This document shows, piece after piece, positions 24,999-32,861 of a stretch of DNA of 64,000 nucleotides. The position numbers were made by a program, and so were the translations under genes. Where the stretch lies: assembly GCF_025567095.1 (NCBI RefSeq), contig NZ_JAOQJH010000019.1; one strand, given 5' to 3'. The notes below the pieces were generated by a model, which worked only from the letters and a program-made list of their open reading frames with translations, was not told the DNA's origin and did not search any database. This DNA is from Anthropogastromicrobium aceti. GTDB taxonomy: Bacteria; Bacillota; Clostridia; Lachnospirales; Lachnospiraceae. The stretch's first letter is position 1, and each line of letters begins with the position of its first letter.

Positions 24999-26402
24999 TT
25001 ATTTGCTCTCCTTAGCTGCTGCAGATGTTTCTTCTTCGGTTGCTTCCTCTGTTGCAGCCTCAGATGTCTCAGCCTCGGTTGCTTCCTCAGAAGTTTCCTC
25101 TTCCTCGTCTACAACAGTGATATCCTCATCCGGGATAACCTTTGTCATAACAACAAACGGTCCAAGGTTCTCGAAGGTAACAGTGATCTCACCAGTCTTC
25201 TCGTCGAACTTATCAAGCTCAAGATACTTCATTTCCTTTGTTTCCTGATCGATGGTCATAAGGGCAAGATCTTCCTCGTCCATACCAACAGTCAGCTCAC
25301 AAGTAAACTTAACCTGTACGTGTCCATCCATATCGTAGGAAATTGCATCCAGATCCTCGATTGCCAGATCAACAAAGGAAGTCAGTGCCTCGTACTGCTG
25401 CGGCAGAATTACGTTGTCCTTATTTGTAACCTGCGGCTGTACCTCAAATTCACCCTTTGTAGCAATGGTGAACGGTCCTACATGGTTGAAGGTGCCAGTG
25501 ATTGTTCCAGTCTCAGCGTCGAACTCATCCGGCTCGATAAAGGAAATAGTTCCGTCATCTGGGTTTGTGGTGACAAATAAAAGATCTTCTGCATTCATAT
25601 CCTTCAATGCATCAATGGTCATGGTCAGCTTAAACTCACCAGTCTCCTTGATCTGAAGTGCCTTAGAATCATCAACAAGCATATCTGCCATTGCAAACAT
25701 TGCCTTGTAATCATTTAAGTTTATCTCAGTACCATTGTTTGTTACAGCAGTCTCTTCCTCTGCATCTTCTGCGTCAGTCTCAGCTTCGCTTGATGCTTCA
25801 GTTTCGCTTACTGCCTCAGTTTCAGTCTCAGTTTCTGTTTCTGTCTCAACTTCACTCTCAGACTCAGCTTCTGTCTCAGCCTCAACACCCGCATCTGCCA
25901 GTGCTTCCTTTAAATCCTTTACGAAATCAGCAAGGGACTTAGCTGTAGATACGTATGTCTTCTCTTCTCCATCTTTGCTAATATGAATCTCAAATGTACT
26001 AAACTTCTCGTTGAATGCCTTTACAGCAGTCTCAACATCCTTATTCTCATACTCAACGCGGCCCTGATCTTTAACAACAATGGTCTCACCCTCTGCCAGA
26101 TCTGGTGCGTCTGCCTGTGCATCGGAAAGCTTCAGCTGCAAGCTGTTGTTTACCTCCATAACAGAAGTCAGTTTCTCTTCATCATTGAAATTCTCAACAA
26201 CATCTGCTACCTCATTATCCTCGTAAAGATCTGGGGTAACTTCCTTAATAACGAGCTTTGCGCCATCTTTCAGGTCAAGTGTTCCCTCTTCCACTACTGG
26301 ATCCTTCGGGCCAGATGTTCCGATACTCGGGGCAGCCATAGCCTGTGCGGTTGGAACAGCAGCCAATGCGATTGCGCAGAAACCTGCAGTCAGTTTTTTC
26401 AT
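24999..26402 (-). CDS. Secreted acidic protein with two internal repeat domains and a Glu/Thr/Ser-rich linker
   Basis: About 467 residues. A clear signal peptide (KKLTAGFCAIALAAVPTAQAMA) is followed by a region of unknown fold, a strongly acidic low-complexity linker near residues 175-225 made of ETE/SE units, and two related domains of about 95 residues (about 225-320 and 330-425). Each domain ends with the same pattern, a glycine-flanked strand then GPFxIxTK or GPFVVMTK. The C-terminus is another Glu/Thr/Ala-rich tail. No sortase motif or membrane anchor is visible. ATG at 26402 has AAGGAG six bases upstream. It lies between LCP and LytR_C genes, hinting at a role in polymer attachment or surface structure. 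I do not recognise the family. Confidence 0.75.
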   Translation of the reverse strand: MKKLTAGFCAIALAAVPTAQAMAAPSIGTSGPKDPVVEEGTLDLKDGAKLVIKEVTPDLYEDNEVADVVENFNDEEKLTSVMEVNNSLQLKLSDAQADAPDLAEGETIVVKDQGRVEYENKDVETAVKAFNEKFSTFEIHISKDGEEKTYVSTAKSLADFVKDLKEALADAGVEAETEAESESEVETETETETETEAVSETEASSEAETDAEDAEEETAVTNNGTEINLNDYKAMFAMADMLVDDSKALQIKETGEFKLTMTIDALKDMNAEDLLFVTTNPDDGTISFIEPDEFDAETGTITGTFNHVGPFTIATKGEFEVQPQVTNKDNVILPQQYEALTSFVDLAIEDLDAISYDMDGHVQVKFTCELTVGMDEEDLALMTIDQETKEMKYLELDKFDEKTGEITVTFENLGPFVVMTKVIPDEDITVVDEEEETSEEATEAETSEAATEEATEEETSAAAKESK

Positions 26403-26500
26403 AGTTTTCTCCTTCCTCACTATTGCTTTATTAACACTAGTGGTACGCCCACTATGGTGGGTTTCAAATTAATAAATTAATTTTTCTTTTCTTCGCCTTT

Positions 26501-27574
26501 TTATATTTCGCGATAGAAAAGTTTTATTATCAATTCCTGAAGTGCATCCTCATCATAATAAAACTCATCATGAAGCTCACCAAGCTGATCCTCGCCCTCA
26601 AGTATATAATAGCTGTCCGGTGTTAGGTTCGTGTTGCTAAATGCATCTGCCAGGGATAGATATTTGTTTTTGGTAATATCGGTCTGCATCCAGTCGCTGC
26701 ACGCTTCTAAACTGTCCCATACAGACGATGCATCCTCTTTTACCATGGCTCCAAACTCATCCATAAAGGACAAGACAAAGCTTTTTTGTCTCTCAATACG
26801 TCCCTCATTACTAAAATCAACAGCCGTATCTCGCTGCTGCACATAGGCGCGGACATTGGATTCATCCAGTGTCACGACATTGCCTGTTGTTAATTCTGGA
26901 TATTTTGCAGCTAAGTCATCGTTTGGAACCGTAACGGTGACACCGCCAACTAGATCATTTATCATCACAATTGATGTCTGGTTTGATACCATATATCCAT
27001 CAATCGGAAGATTGTTAAATAAAGTGCTGACAGCTGTCTTTAAATTCTCACAGCTAGCCTCACCGCCATCTCCGTTCGTGTAGGCATAACCAAGGTGCGT
27101 CACATAGACACCTAAATCATCGCCATTTCGGCTAAAGCGGTGAACCTCTGTCATCGTATCACGGTTGATCGCGACAACAGACATTTTCTTGCTTACCTCA
27201 TCAAGCACAATCAGCATAATGCTGTCCGCTCTGGCTTTGTCACCATAGGTGGCTGTCTGTTTTAACTCATCAAATGAGTCTAGACCGGCATAGAGAAGTG
27301 TAGTTACACGGTTATTATACTGATATTTTTTACCGTTGTACTCAGTATAACGATATCCGGCACCCACGTCAACTGAATTTGTACCGGTGACGTGATAATT
27401 TTTTCGCCTGTTCAGCTGATTTACAACAGATGCGCTGCCAAGTGCGACAGCCACTGCTGCAACTATAATCCCAATCACAAGTGGCTTTTTGTTTCTTCCA
27501 TGGCGGTGGTGTCTATGGTGCTTGTGATGTCCATGATGTCTCGAAGTGCTATCTATGCGTTGCTTGCTGTCCAT
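26501..27574 (-). CDS. LytR-CpsA-Psr (LCP) family phosphotransferase
   Basis: A 357-residue protein with a short cytoplasmic N-terminus rich in histidine and basic residues (RHHGHHKHHRHHRHG), one membrane helix near 32-52 and an extracellular LCP domain. Key family segments are ARADSIMLIVLD, AINRDTMTEV with the catalytic-type arginine, GGVTVTVPNDDL and the late RIERQKSF arginine region. LCP enzymes move undecaprenyl-linked polymers onto peptidoglycan. The ATG overlaps the kinase stop by one base (TAATG). The His-rich tail could bind metal ions or the kinase; that is inference. Confidence 0.9.
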   Translation of the reverse strand: MDSKQRIDSTSRHHGHHKHHRHHRHGRNKKPLVIGIIVAAVAVALGSASVVNQLNRRKNYHVTGTNSVDVGAGYRYTEYNGKKYQYNNRVTTLLYAGLDSFDELKQTATYGDKARADSIMLIVLDEVSKKMSVVAINRDTMTEVHRFSRNGDDLGVYVTHLGYAYTNGDGGEASCENLKTAVSTLFNNLPIDGYMVSNQTSIVMINDLVGGVTVTVPNDDLAAKYPELTTGNVVTLDESNVRAYVQQRDTAVDFSNEGRIERQKSFVLSFMDEFGAMVKEDASSVWDSLEACSDWMQTDITKNKYLSLADAFSNTNLTPDSYYILEGEDQLGELHDEFYYDEDALQELIIKLFYREI

Positions 27575-28338
27575 TATTTTTTGCTCTTCTTTTTCTTATC
27601 ATTTTGCTCTTCGCCATAGCCATATCCGTAACCATAGCCATATCCGTAGCCGTAACCATAACCATAACCGTTTGGATCAGCACCAACCTTATTCAGAACG
27701 GCTCCAATAATCTTTACACCGGCATATGTCAGCTGACGCTTCATACGGATCGCCTCTGCGCGCTCAGTCACGCCCTGCTCAAGCACCATAACGGTTCCAT
27801 CACAGCTCTTTGCCACAATCGCGCCATCGATAACCGCATTGATCGGCGGCGTATCGACAATGACATAGTCATAATTTGCCTTCAAAATTTCCAAAAACTG
27901 TTCAAACATCGTATCAGACAACAGTTCACTTGGATTCGGAGCAGCTGCTCCTGTAAATACCATATCCATATTTGGATTATCGGTGCGGTATACTATATTC
28001 TCAAGACGGCAGTTTCCACTCAGATACTCGGTAAGACCAACCACCTGCTCATTAATCTGGTAACGGCGCAGTGTCTTAGACTTACGAATATCACAGTCTA
28101 CGTAGACAACAGCCTTATTCAATGCAGCAAAGCTCTTTGTAAGCTGAATTGCAACAGAGGATTTTCCCTCCTCCTTACTAGCACTGGTAACTGCAATGGC
28201 CTGAATGCCTTTTCCACTCAACTGAAGATTTCCTCGAAGGATATTCACAGCCTCCTGTGCTGCATATGGAAGATCCGCAATCTGAGGATAGACAATTTTT
28301 AGTCTCGCTTCGTTTAAATTCGGTATGGATTCCATCAT
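27574..28338 (-). CDS. cpsD: Capsule BY-kinase (CpsD/CapB type)
   Basis: A 254-residue bacterial tyrosine kinase. Walker A is TSASKEEGKSSVA near residue 53, the Walker A' strand is VVYVDCDIRKS and Walker B is YVIVDTPP. The C-terminus carries a run of about ten Gly-Tyr pairs (DNA 27613-27670, a six-base-type repeat of GGNTAY) followed by a lysine-rich end; in this family a C-terminal tyrosine cluster is the autophosphorylation site that controls polymer length with Wzz. Such a perfect dipeptide run is unusual and may vary in length between strains. The gene overlaps the Wzz-like gene upstream by four bases (ATGA). Confidence 0.92.
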   Translation of the reverse strand: MMESIPNLNEARLKIVYPQIADLPYAAQEAVNILRGNLQLSGKGIQAIAVTSASKEEGKSSVAIQLTKSFAALNKAVVYVDCDIRKSKTLRRYQINEQVVGLTEYLSGNCRLENIVYRTDNPNMDMVFTGAAAPNPSELLSDTMFEQFLEILKANYDYVIVDTPPINAVIDGAIVAKSCDGTVMVLEQGVTERAEAIRMKRQLTYAGVKIIGAVLNKVGADPNGYGYGYGYGYGYGYGYGYGEEQNDKKKKSKK

Positions 28339-29057
28339 TTCTTTTTCTCCTTTCCGAAATTCTTTGCATATGGAACGCTGGCCAGAAGCGGAACACCCAG
28401 ATAACGTGTGACATCATCCTCTGATTTGATTGTTGTATCCATAAGCATACGCACAATCAATACACCTGCTGCAAGTACAAACAGAAGAATACCGCCTAAT
28501 GCACAGTACTTCTTCATGCTCGGCTTTACCTCTGCAACTGCATGAATAACAGACTCATCAATTACAGACGGCATACCATTTCCGACGATCTGATTGATCT
28601 GATCCGCACTGATGTTTAACAGAGAGTTTGCAATGTTGCGGCTCATCTGTGGATCAGTTGTCGTAACGCCGATACGAATTACATGGCTGGAATCTGGGTT
28701 TGTTACCGTAACAATCTCGCCAAGCTGCTTATAGTCCATATCAAGCTGCTGCTCATCGATTACACGCTCAAGAACGGTACGGCTCTTGATAATGTATGCA
28801 TAGTCCTCTGTCAGCGCTGAACTTAACTGCAGATCTGAGAAAGACAAGAGTGACTCATTGCTTGTAATGTAAAGACTGGCTTCTGCGCGGTATGTTGTCT
28901 CAAGCAAAAATGCACAGTATGCGCCGCCTACTACTGCTCCTGCCAAAAGTGCAATGAACAAAAGCTTCCATTTGTGAAGCAAAAGACGTGCAATCTCCAT
29001 AAGATCAATTACATCTTCTTCCTGTTCCTGCGAGTTGATTCTTTTTTCCATCTCCAT
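28335..29057 (-). CDS. cpsC: Wzz/CpsC-type chain-length regulator and BY-kinase activator
   Basis: A 240-residue membrane protein with helices near 34-54 and 185-207 and an extracellular domain between them. The opening EEDVIDLMEIARLLLHKWKLL is the Wzz-family N-terminus. Gram-positive members hold the kinase (next gene, four-base overlap) at the membrane and activate it. It is the first gene of the capsule regulatory block. Start has AAGGAG eleven bases before the ATG. No strong promoter is seen in the 80 bases upstream, which hold only the hairpin at 29096-29118. Confidence 0.9.
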   Translation of the reverse strand: MEMEKRINSQEQEEDVIDLMEIARLLLHKWKLLFIALLAGAVVGGAYCAFLLETTYRAEASLYITSNESLLSFSDLQLSSALTEDYAYIIKSRTVLERVIDEQQLDMDYKQLGEIVTVTNPDSSHVIRIGVTTTDPQMSRNIANSLLNISADQINQIVGNGMPSVIDESVIHAVAEVKPSMKKYCALGGILLFVLAAGVLIVRMLMDTTIKSEDDVTRYLGVPLLASVPYAKNFGKEKKK

Positions 29058-29095
29058 AGAGGAAAGTTCTCCTTCTTGCTAAATTCTTAATAAAT

Positions 29096-29118
29096 CGTGA
29101 CAAATGGACTTTGTCACG
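29096..29118 (-). terminator. Short hairpin between araD and the capsule block
   Basis: CGTGACAAA (29096-29104) pairs with TTTGTCACG (29110-29118) around a five-base loop. Followed on the minus strand by ATTTATT rather than a full T run, so it is a weak terminator or an attenuator. Confidence 0.4.
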
Positions 29119-29137
29119 TAGTGAGGTCAGCAAAAGA

Positions 29138-29839
29138 TCAATGATCCTCGCTGCCCTGTCCGTAATATGCATTTGCACCATGCTTACGGAAATAGTGCTT
29201 GTCGAGCAGATACTGATGAACTCGCTGTGTTCTTGGATTTAATGTCATAGTGTTGTAAGCCATCTCAGCAACCTTATCGAGAACAACTGCATTATATACT
29301 GCTCCTGCCGGTGTGCGTCCCCATGCAAATGGTCCGTGATTCTTTACTACTACACCTGGAACTGCCATCGGATCCTTTCCTGCAAAGGTCTCAACGATAA
29401 CATTACCAGTATTTAGCTCGTATGCTTCCTCGATCTCCTGTGCAGTCAAATCTCTGGTACACGGAATATCACCATAGAAATAATCGGCATGTGTGGTACC
29501 AAATGCCGGAATATCAAGTCCTGCCTGTGCGAATGTAACACCATAAGTAGAATGCGTATGTACAACGCCTCCTGTCTCTGGAAATGCCTTGTATATGACA
29601 AGATGTGTCGGTGTGTCTGATGATGGCTTATACTTGCCCTCGACTACATTGCCTTCCATGTCTACTACAACCATATCTTCCCATGTCATAGTCGCATAGT
29701 CGACACCGCTTGGCTTAATTACAACAAGACCCTTTTCGCGGTCAATTCCGCTGACATTGCCCCATGTATAAATAACCATACCCTTAGCAACAAGATCCAT
29801 GTTTGCTTCGTAAACTTCTTTTTTTAGCTGTTCTAACAT
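29138..29839 (-). CDS. araD: L-ribulose-5-phosphate 4-epimerase
   Basis: A 233-residue class II aldolase-type epimerase that converts L-ribulose-5-phosphate to D-xylulose-5-phosphate in arabinose use. The zinc ligands are seen in VVHTHSTYG near residue 95 and VKNHGPFAWG near residue 171; GNVSGID near residue 28 and the KPSGVDY phosphate-binding segment are also present. Length equals the family norm. AGGAGG lies six bases before the ATG, and a good promoter lies at 29893-29921. It stands alone, without araA or araB in the window. Confidence 0.93.
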   Translation of the reverse strand: MLEQLKKEVYEANMDLVAKGMVIYTWGNVSGIDREKGLVVIKPSGVDYATMTWEDMVVVDMEGNVVEGKYKPSSDTPTHLVIYKAFPETGGVVHTHSTYGVTFAQAGLDIPAFGTTHADYFYGDIPCTRDLTAQEIEEAYELNTGNVIVETFAGKDPMAVPGVVVKNHGPFAWGRTPAGAVYNAVVLDKVAEMAYNTMTLNPRTQRVHQYLLDKHYFRKHGANAYYGQGSEDH

Positions 29840-29892
29840 CTTTCTCCTCCTGTCTTCATGCGTCTTTTGGCGTAAATATACAGCTAATTATA

Positions 29893-29921
29893 ATTATGCT
29901 ACTTTTGGCACATTCTGTCAA
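29893..29921 (-). promoter_or_regulatory. Promoter of araD
   Basis: TTGACA (29916-29921) and CATAAT (29893-29898) with a 17-base spacing, followed by a further TATAAT directly downstream. About 55 bases separate the -10 box from the araD ATG. Confidence 0.65.
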
Positions 29922-29948
29922 TATTGCTGAAGTTTTCTGCTCAAAAAA

Positions 29949-29998
29949 AGATATCCATTCCCTTTGCGCTGTGTCCCTCTAAGGCGAAATGGATATCT
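29949..29998 (-). terminator. Terminator after the DAHP synthase gene
   Basis: AGATATCCATT (29949-29959) and AATGGATATCT (29988-29998) form an eleven-base stem that on the minus strand is followed by seven T. It lies about 65 bases past the DAHP synthase stop. Confidence 0.8.
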
Positions 29999-30062
29999 CT
30001 TTAATTCTCGCATATTGCTAATGTTCTGTCAAGTTAGAAATTGGCTAATTTTCTTGTTTTTC

Positions 30063-31091
30063 TTACCATAAATCAGCCAGATCATAAATCAGCTTTTCTG
30101 TCTTGTCCCATCCAAGGCATGGATCGGTGATGGATTTTCCATAGCAGTGTTCTTCTACCTTCTGGCTGCCATCCTCTAAGTAGCTTTCGATCATGAGTCC
30201 CTTTACAAACTTATGAAGATCTGGTGATACGTGGCAGCTATGCATAACGTCTTTACTGATTCGAATCTGCTCTTCGTACTGCTTGCCGGAGTTTGAATGG
30301 TTTGTATCGATGATTACTCCCATGTTTGACAGATTTCTCTTTTGATACTGCTCGTAGAGATTTCTGATATCTTCATAGTGATAATTTGGCATGTTGTTTC
30401 CAAATTTGTCTACGTAGCCGCGAAGGATTGCATGGGTGTATGGATTGCCGTGGCTTTTTACTTCCCAGCCTCTGTAGAGGAATGTGTGGCTGTTTTGTGC
30501 TGCCACGATGGAATTTAACATGACGCTGATGTCACCGCCTGTCGGGTTTTTCATGCCGACAGGAATCTCAAGTCCTGATGCTGTAAGACGATGCTGCTGG
30601 TTTTCTACTGAACGTGCACCGACGGCAACATATGAAAGAAGATCTGACAGATAGCGATGGTTTTCAGGATAGAGCATTTCGTCTGCACATGTAAAGCCTG
30701 TCTCTTCGATTGCACGCTTATGCAACTCTCGGATTGAGATGATGCCCTTTAGCATATCTTCCTTTTTCTCCGGGTCTGGCTGATGAAGCATACCCTTATA
30801 GCCTGTACCGACTGTACGTGGCTTGTTTGTGTAGATACGCGGGATAATAAAGATCTTATCCTTTACCTTTTCCTGTACTTTTACTAAACGTCCAATATAT
30901 TCTAATACGGCATCTTCTCTGTCAGCGGAGCATGGTCCGATGACAAGCAACAGCTTATCGTTTTTTCCTTCGAAGATAGCGCGGATCTCGGCGTCTCTTT
31001 CTGCTTTGATTTTCTGGATTTTATCGCTGGCAGGAAATTCTTCCTTTAACTCCTTTGGAGTCGGAAGCTTTCTGTAAAATTCCATATTCAT
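30063..31091 (-). CDS. aroF: 3-deoxy-7-phosphoheptulonate (DAHP) synthase
   Basis: A 342-residue enzyme of the AroF/G/H type that condenses phosphoenolpyruvate and erythrose-4-phosphate, the first step to chorismate. Recognisable segments are LLVIGPCSADREDAV, PRTVGTGYKGMLHQPDP, the KNPTGGD block and IIDTNHSNSGKQYEEQ with metal-binding histidine. The ATG at 31091 has AAGGAG ten bases upstream; an ATG 22 codons earlier is open but would add a non-family leader. A hairpin-forming stretch (GGGGACA/TGTTCCC) in the 5' leader might take part in regulation but no leader peptide is seen. It is probably a single-gene unit between its promoter and the terminator at 29949. Confidence 0.93.
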   Translation of the reverse strand: MNMEFYRKLPTPKELKEEFPASDKIQKIKAERDAEIRAIFEGKNDKLLLVIGPCSADREDAVLEYIGRLVKVQEKVKDKIFIIPRIYTNKPRTVGTGYKGMLHQPDPEKKEDMLKGIISIRELHKRAIEETGFTCADEMLYPENHRYLSDLLSYVAVGARSVENQQHRLTASGLEIPVGMKNPTGGDISVMLNSIVAAQNSHTFLYRGWEVKSHGNPYTHAILRGYVDKFGNNMPNYHYEDIRNLYEQYQKRNLSNMGVIIDTNHSNSGKQYEEQIRISKDVMHSCHVSPDLHKFVKGLMIESYLEDGSQKVEEHCYGKSITDPCLGWDKTEKLIYDLADLW

Positions 31092-31186
31092 AGTGGTGGT
31101 CTCCTTTTCTTTTAACGAAATGATGGGAACAAGCATAACCTGTCCCCAACAATTCACTTTTGCGCGTTGGTGCTTTCAAGTACTAA

Positions 31187-31215
31187 AGTCTATCACATTT
31201 CACACAAAAAATCAA
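31187..31215 (-). promoter_or_regulatory. Probable promoter of the DAHP synthase gene
   Basis: TTGATT (31210-31215) and TAGACT (31187-31192) with a 17-base spacing, about 95 bases before the ATG. Confidence 0.45.
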
Positions 31216-31225
31216 CTCTGAAATT

Positions 31226-32800
31226 TTAATTTGCCCATACACCATTAGTATCAAAGTAATACCAATTACTGTCCACAACACACCAGCCTACTGCCATTTT
31301 GCCACCCGGCATTAGATAATACCAGTTATTTCCGATTTGTCTCCAGCCCTCTGCCATTGCTCCTGACGCATCGAAGAAATACCAGCTTCCATCCACAACA
31401 CACCAGCCTACTGCCATTTTGCCGCCCGGCATCAGATAATACCAATTGCTTCCCAGCTGTCTCCAGCCCTCTGCCATTGCTCCTGACGCATCGAAGAAAT
31501 ACCAGCTTCCATCCACAACATACCAACCTACCGCCATGTTGCCACTCGGGGTCAGATAATACCAGACATCTCCAATCTGTTTCCAACTGGAAGTAATCAT
31601 ATAGCCGTTATATTCAAGATAATACCAGACATTTCCTATCTGAGTAAAACCATTGCCAGCCTGCCCATTACTTCCATAATAGTACCAAGAGCCATCATTA
31701 GCACCATACCAGCCAGTAATCATATAGCCATTTGCGTCAAAGCGATACCAAGCTCCATCAATCAATTTTTCCTGATTCGTGCACATTTTTCCATTCTCAT
31801 CAAGATACCATGTAATATTGCCTTGTGTTAAAAATTCTGACTTTATCATACTTCCATTTCGGAAATAATACCAACCGTCTGTCATAAGTTTCCAGCCATC
31901 TGACGGCTTACTCTGCGTATTTGAAAGTACGCCATCATTTCCAAAATAGTACATAACTTCTCCAATGGATACTGAATAATTTGTACACATATGGCCATCT
32001 GCTGCAAAATAATATGTAGCAGCACCAATTGTTTTCATGCCAGATGCAGACGCTCCATCTGAATTGTAATAATACCAGATACCATCACTGTCAAGACTCC
32101 ATCCAACAATCATATGACCATTGGCATCAAACTCATACCATTTATCCGTATTAGATGATGAATCATGCACCATACGGCGCGCATTTGTAACCATCTTTCC
32201 CTGGTCAAAATAATAAGTAGCGCCTCCAATAGTCTTTAATCCACCAAATAATACTCCATTTTCGACATAATACCAATCACTGCCAATCAAAAGCCAGCCA
32301 TCAGATACACCATTCATCTGATTTGCAAGCGCTCCATCTTCTCCAAAATAGTAGAACACACCGTTTTCTACGACAGCATAATCAGTCCTCATGTAGCCAT
32401 AAAAATAATATGTCACACCATTTACTGTCGTAAGTCCATAAGCTCTGACGCCCCCTTTTTGTGGGTCATAGTAAACATAAGGTGCATTTGCATCCTTACG
32501 ATACCAGCCAGTTACCATATAGCCATTACTATCCAACAGATATTCTCCTTCTTGTGTATATAAGCTTCCTGTCTGCTTTACACCATTTATGTAATAGCAC
32601 CAATGATTATTTTCTATCACCCATCCAGTTGTACCACTTACGTAGATTCTATTTGAATCATATTCAAGTGTCTCCTCTTCATCAACTAATGCTGTCTTTT
32701 GCTCACTTGCATTTGCATAAACAGTTGGTGCACAACACAGCAATGCTGCCGTTGTTGCTGTTATTATCTGCCGGATCCTTTTTTTCTTTGTACATTCCAT
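31226..32800 (-). CDS. Secreted choline-binding-type repeat protein
   Basis: About 524 residues. A signal peptide (IRQIITATTAALLCCAPTVYANA) leads into about twenty repeats of the cell-wall-binding kind, each with the WYYF or WYYL aromatic pair and a following glycine/methionine (for example VWYYLTPSGNMAVGW). No catalytic domain is present, so it may be a structural or adhesive surface protein. Such repeats bind phosphocholine on wall polymers, and genes for choline uptake and activation lie directly upstream. The last repeats are near-identical at DNA level with a 120-base period. ATG at 32800 has GGGAG upstream; an in-frame ATG seven codons earlier is less likely. Confidence 0.85.
   Translation of the reverse strand: MECTKKKRIRQIITATTAALLCCAPTVYANASEQKTALVDEEETLEYDSNRIYVSGTTGWVIENNHWCYYINGVKQTGSLYTQEGEYLLDSNGYMVTGWYRKDANAPYVYYDPQKGGVRAYGLTTVNGVTYYFYGYMRTDYAVVENGVFYYFGEDGALANQMNGVSDGWLLIGSDWYYVENGVLFGGLKTIGGATYYFDQGKMVTNARRMVHDSSSNTDKWYEFDANGHMIVGWSLDSDGIWYYYNSDGASASGMKTIGAATYYFAADGHMCTNYSVSIGEVMYYFGNDGVLSNTQSKPSDGWKLMTDGWYYFRNGSMIKSEFLTQGNITWYLDENGKMCTNQEKLIDGAWYRFDANGYMITGWYGANDGSWYYYGSNGQAGNGFTQIGNVWYYLEYNGYMITSSWKQIGDVWYYLTPSGNMAVGWYVVDGSWYFFDASGAMAEGWRQLGSNWYYLMPGGKMAVGWCVVDGSWYFFDASGAMAEGWRQIGNNWYYLMPGGKMAVGWCVVDSNWYYFDTNGVWAN
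31261..31560. repeat. Tandem 120-base repeat within the choline-binding gene
   Basis: Blocks starting at 31261, 31381 and 31501 match closely with an exact 120-base offset (40 residues each). The first two are nearly identical and the third is diverged and partial. Recent duplication is likely. Confidence 0.8.
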
Positions 32801-32861
32801 TGATTGCGCTCCCTTCTTCATCCAACTCTGAAGTCTATTATAATCGCAATCCGTTTTCGCT

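Noticed and set aside
24987..25580. Plus-strand frames rich in Ser and Val opposite the acidic protein
   Set aside because: They arise from the repeated Glu/Thr/Ser codons of the minus-strand gene read backwards.
27481..28302. Long plus-strand frame opposite the BY-kinase gene
   Set aside because: It mirrors the kinase and its Gly-Tyr repeat; no ribosome site or family match.
29138..29839. Part of an arabinose operon
   Set aside because: araA, araB and a regulator are not adjacent; the gene appears to be transcribed alone from its own promoter.
30063..31225. Amino-acid-responsive leader (T-box or leader peptide) before the DAHP synthase gene
   Set aside because: The leader is short and lacks a T-box specifier region or an aromatic-rich small frame.
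31261..31560. Regularly spaced repeats that could suggest a CRISPR array
   Set aside because: The period is 120 bases, stays in frame and encodes cell-wall-binding repeats; there are no short palindromic repeats with unique spacers and no cas genes.
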